The notes beneath the pieces are model-generated. The model worked only from the letters and a program-made list of their open reading frames with translations. It did not search any database and was not told where the DNA came from. The position numbers and the translations under genes were made by a program. DNA of 64,000 bases from Pelecanus crispus (Eukaryota; Chordata; Aves; Pelecaniformes; Pelecanidae): the NCBI RefSeq assembly GCF_030463565.1, contig NC_134656.1, forward strand, positions 7,798,501 to 7,862,500, read 5' to 3'. Of the stretch, positions 62,201 to 64,000 are shown piece by piece. The first letter of the stretch is position 1; each line of letters begins with the position of its first letter.

Positions 62201-63615
62201 TTTTCCTAATATCCAATCTAAACCTCTCCTGATGCAACTTGGGGCCATTTCGTCTCATCCTAAATGGAGGTCTAATGGAGGTCTTACATTTCTTTTTGGT
62301 TTGTTTCAGACGGCCAATAGTTTGCTGTGGGCTTTGTATAACATTTCACGCAACCCACATGCTCAGCAGAAGCTTTTCCAGGAAATAAGGGGTGTTTTGG
62401 CTGCTAATGAGAGTCCAAGTGCTGAGAACTTGAAGAATATGCCTTACCTAAAAGCGTGTCTGAAAGAATCCATGAGGTAAAATTCTCAAATAATTTGCAA
62501 AAAGCAAAATGATCACAAAGTTTTTTTATCAGCTAGTGTGTACTAGGGAGAAAGAGTCTTCTTGTAGATACAGTTTTGTTCACCTTGTTGTTTAGAGTAA
62601 ACTATGATAGATACAGGAAGAAAAAATGCTGGAAATTTAAACCCTTTTGCTTCTTTCACTGCAGATTAACACCCTCGGTGCCATTTACCACTCGCACCAT
62701 TGACACAGAAATGATTCTGGGAGATTATGTACTGCCCAAAGGGGTAAGTCAATTAATTTAGTTTATTAGAATATTTTGTCGTTAACTGATTGTCCTGTAA
62801 ACCACTGAAGTTGGTCGTATTTCAGTCTCAAAATCATAGAATCATAGAATGCTTTGGGTTGGAAGGGACCTTGAGAGATCAAAATGACTTTGCCAAAGGA
62901 TGAGTGCCGGGATAAAGAATCCCCATAAACTGAAAACCATACCGGCCTGCGCTGCTGTTGGATTTAGACAAAAATATTTTGGTGTGACATTTAAAAAAAA
63001 TTTTTCAAACTTTCCAGTGATTTTTCTGAGGAAACTATGATGTTTTCTGTGTTTGAATTTATCTTCAGAGATTACATTACCTCTTCTGAGGAAAATGCCT
63101 CGCCTTTACTGTTGCATTTTTTTTTTCCATTAACAAGCTGATTCACTTGGTAGCTCTAAGCCAATTTGTAATGAGAGTCTCTCTATTGCTTTGTTTATAG
63201 ACTGTACTAATGATAAATAGCCATGCCCTGGGTTGCAATGAAGAGTACTTTAATGGCTGGACTCAGTTTAAACCAGAACGCTGGTTTCAGAAGAACTTAA
63301 TAAATCCTTTTTCTCATGTTCCATTTGGCATTGGGAAGAGGATGTGCATCGGGCGCCGCGTAGCAGAACTACAGCTTCACTTGGCCCTTTGCTGGGTAAA
63401 TACTCTAAAATGGCGTTCTGTACACAATGCCTGGTTGTTCAACATTTAACCTAACCAGACAATCTGGAAGCCAAAGCATGCTCAGTGAAACGTTTGTGTT
63501 TCAGCTCATTCGCAAATACCACATTGTAGCAACTGACAACAAACCAGTAGAAACACTCCATTCCGGAATACTGATTCCCAGCCGGGAGCTTCCTATTGCA
63601 TTTCACAGACGATAA
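55975..63615 (+). CDS. CYP24A1: Vitamin D 24-hydroxylase, mitochondrial (whole gene, 11 coding exons)
   Basis: CYP24A1 is the mitochondrial inner-membrane cytochrome P450 that 24-hydroxylates calcitriol and calcidiol and starts their breakdown to calcitroic acid. Electrons come from adrenodoxin. Eleven exons with GT-AG introns give about 504 aa once one base in the exon 1 C tract is discounted (human 514). Landmarks in that numbering: Arg- and Ala-rich mitochondrial presequence (about 1-45); proline-rich entry [13 protein letters not shown]-helix AGVETT (317-322); K-helix ExxR in KESMR (374-377); PERW motif; heme loop [10 protein letters not shown] with ligand Cys452; C-terminus [12 protein letters not shown]. 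The Ala matching human Ala326, known to influence C-24 versus C-23 hydroxylation, is kept. The presequence and the core are in different frames in this sequence. Promoter VDRE candidates fit its induction by its own substrate. Confidence 0.97.
56329..56519 (+). CDS. CYP24A1: CYP24A1 coding exon 2
   Basis: 191 bp, entered in phase 0 after CCCCCCAG and left in phase 2 at the donor GTAAGC. Encodes [18 protein letters not shown] through DEGYGLLI. Intron 1 is only 122 bp. Confidence 0.95.
56785..56806. repeat. G22 homopolymer in CYP24A1 intron 2
   Basis: An uninterrupted run of 22 G, 65 bp before the exon 3 acceptor, on the transcribed RNA sense strand. The length should be treated as uncertain. 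Confidence 0.9.
56871..56964 (+). CDS. CYP24A1: CYP24A1 coding exon 3
   Basis: 94 bp after the acceptor CAATCCAG. It completes the split Leu codon and encodes [19 protein letters not shown] and on to TTINE, with the conserved C-helix W-x-x-x-R. The donor is GTACTG, phase 0. Confidence 0.95.
57702..57798 (+). CDS. CYP24A1: CYP24A1 coding exon 4
   Basis: 97 bp after the acceptor CACTTAG. Encodes [17 protein letters not shown] to NKWSFE and leaves in phase 1 at GTAAGT. Confidence 0.95.
58670..58735 (+). repeat. Probable CR1-like 3' end in CYP24A1 intron 4
   Basis: GACTAGATGGCCTCTTCAGG followed by TCCTGTTTTCCTGTGACTC resembles the CR1 3' end 'GACTAGATG.CCTCTTGAGGTCCCTTCCA' in sense orientation. 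Short and eroded. Confidence 0.4.
59045..59136 (+). CDS. CYP24A1: CYP24A1 coding exon 5
   Basis: 92 bp after the acceptor AACAACAG. Encodes [17 protein letters not shown] to FIKAVKT. The donor is GTATGG, phase 0. Confidence 0.95.
59930..60041 (+). CDS. CYP24A1: CYP24A1 coding exon 6
   Basis: 112 bp after the acceptor CCACCACAG. Encodes [19 protein letters not shown] to WDDIFKT and ends in phase 1. Human has Arg in place of the middle Met of the GMMM run. Confidence 0.95.
61431..61576 (+). CDS. CYP24A1: CYP24A1 coding exon 7
   Basis: 146 bp after the acceptor CCTTCTCAG. Encodes [19 protein letters not shown] to ELQIAGVET, which contains most of the I-helix oxygen-binding motif. The donor is GTAAAC, phase 0. 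Confidence 0.95.
61837..61932 (-). mobile_element. CR1 LINE 3' fragment in CYP24A1 intron 7
   Basis: AATAGAATCATAGAATCATT is followed by TTGGAAAAGACCTTTAAGAT and CCAACCATTAACCTAACACT. It is the reverse complement of a CR1 3' end, about 95 bp, antisense to CYP24A1. Confidence 0.88.
62006..62261 (-). mobile_element. CR1 LINE 3' fragment next to CYP24A1 exon 8
   Basis: AGAATAGAATCATTGAGGTT, then GGAAAGGACCTCTAAGATCA, GAACACCTCCAGGGATGGTG, GGCAGCCTGTTCCAATGCTT and CCTAATATCCAATCTAAACC. This is a longer and better preserved CR1 3' region, antisense to the gene. It ends about 48 bp before the first base of exon 8. Confidence 0.92.
62310..62476 (+). CDS. CYP24A1: CYP24A1 coding exon 8
   Basis: 167 bp after the acceptor TTGTTTCAG. 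Encodes [20 protein letters not shown] to CLKESM and the first two bases of the ExxR Arg. The donor is GTAAAA. A CR1 LINE ends only about 50 bp upstream of the acceptor. Confidence 0.95.
62665..62743 (+). CDS. CYP24A1: CYP24A1 coding exon 9
   Basis: 79 bp after the acceptor TCACTGCAG. Completes the ExxR Arg and encodes [16 protein letters not shown] to VLPKG. The donor is GTAAGT, phase 0. Confidence 0.95.
62831..62881 (-). mobile_element. Short CR1 3' fragment in CYP24A1 intron 9
   Basis: AATCATAGAATCATAGAATG followed by CTTTGGGTTGGAAGGGACCT and TGAGAGATC. Only the terminal ~50 bp of a CR1 are present, antisense to the gene. It is the same subfamily as the fragment at 3011. Confidence 0.88.
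63201..63395 (+). CDS. CYP24A1: CYP24A1 coding exon 10 (heme-binding loop)
   Basis: 195 bp after the acceptor TTTATAG. Encodes [11 protein letters not shown], the PERW motif and [13 protein letters not shown] with the axial heme Cys, ending LHLALCW. The donor is GTAAAT, phase 0. Confidence 0.96.
63505..63615 (+). CDS. CYP24A1: CYP24A1 coding exon 11 with stop codon
   Basis: 111 bp after the acceptor GTGTTTCAG. Encodes [20 protein letters not shown] to the C-terminus ELPIAFHRR and TAA. One base after the stop the sequence continues as a good splice donor, so the 3' untranslated region may be on a further exon. Confidence 0.95.
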   Translation, partial: LIRKYHIVATDNKPVETLHSGILIPSRELPIAFHRR

Positions 63616-64000
63616 GGTATGTGCATAAGGGTCTCTTGAGTACGTGAGATTTTTCTTTTCTTTGAACTTCACTTAGAATTTTCATAGAACTGTGAGTGTA
63701 AGAGAACAGATGTTTTCCTAAGCTTTATTCTCACAATGTGAGATTTATTAAATGCTATCACATTTCGTTACTTCTAACAGAAAATATTCTCTGTACTAAG
63801 AAGAGAAATTTTGTATGGCTTATGGCTCTGAAGTTAGCTGCCTAGTTTTAAACTCCAAGAGAGCATGTCTTCCGTGCATGATGCAGATCAGAAATGGGGA
63901 AACCAAAATGTATGTACTGTTGGGGAAAATAATAGCCGTTATTTTGTTATAATGTAACTTCTCCACTGCGTTTCTAGAAGACATTTCCTGAAAAATAGCA
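63616..64000 (+). other. CYP24A1 3' untranslated region or 3' intron
   Basis: No open frame of note. If the donor GTATGT at 63617 is used, this is intron. If not, it is 3' untranslated sequence, with an ATTAAA hexamer at 63748-63753 as a possible polyadenylation signal. The window ends before this can be settled. Confidence 0.5.

Overview
The window is nuclear DNA of a vertebrate, almost certainly a bird. It is AT-rich and intron-bearing, with two sharp GC-rich islands. It carries several CR1-type LINE tails (the CATAGAATCATAGAAT signature) and a solo ERVL-like LTR of a kind I associate with avian genomes. Its two genes are the vertebrate neighbours PFDN4 and CYP24A1. No bacterial-style operons, CRISPR arrays, rRNA or tRNA genes were seen.

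Layout: (1) 1-40,060 is a gene-poor stretch beyond the 3' end of PFDN4, on the side where DOK5 lies in other vertebrates. I found no convincing exon there. It holds CR1 tails, MIR-like SINE fossils, a degraded non-CR1 LINE with recognisable reverse-transcriptase and C-terminal motifs (about 21,380-22,570, minus strand), a 586-bp solo LTR with a perfect 5-bp target duplication (28,317-28,902) and a 44-bp tandem duplication. (2) 40,337-43,090, minus strand: PFDN4, the prefoldin beta-type subunit 4, four coding exons, 135 aa, starting in a CpG island. (3) 43,091-55,900: a 12.9-kb divergent intergenic region. A 21-bp minisatellite lies next to the PFDN4 island and a 19-bp minisatellite next to the CYP24A1 promoter. 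Its larger open frames are mostly repeat artefacts. (4) 55,975-63,615, plus strand: CYP24A1, mitochondrial vitamin D 24-hydroxylase, eleven coding exons, about 504 aa. Upstream are a TATA box, an inverted CCAAT box and three candidate vitamin D response elements.

The two genes are not functionally linked. PFDN4 is housekeeping (cytosolic chaperone for actin and tubulin). CYP24A1 is an inducible catabolic enzyme that degrades calcitriol. Their head-to-head order is the conserved DOK5-PFDN4-CYP24A1-BCAS1 synteny known from other vertebrates.

I did not find a previously undescribed system. The most useful observations are a one-base frame disruption in CYP24A1 exon 1 at an 11-C tract (probably a sequence error, but it breaks naive translation), the VDRE cluster, the two promoter-flanking minisatellites, the fossil LINE in a CR1-dominated genome, a CR1 copy ending within 50 bp of a CYP24A1 splice acceptor, and a splice donor immediately after the CYP24A1 stop codon.
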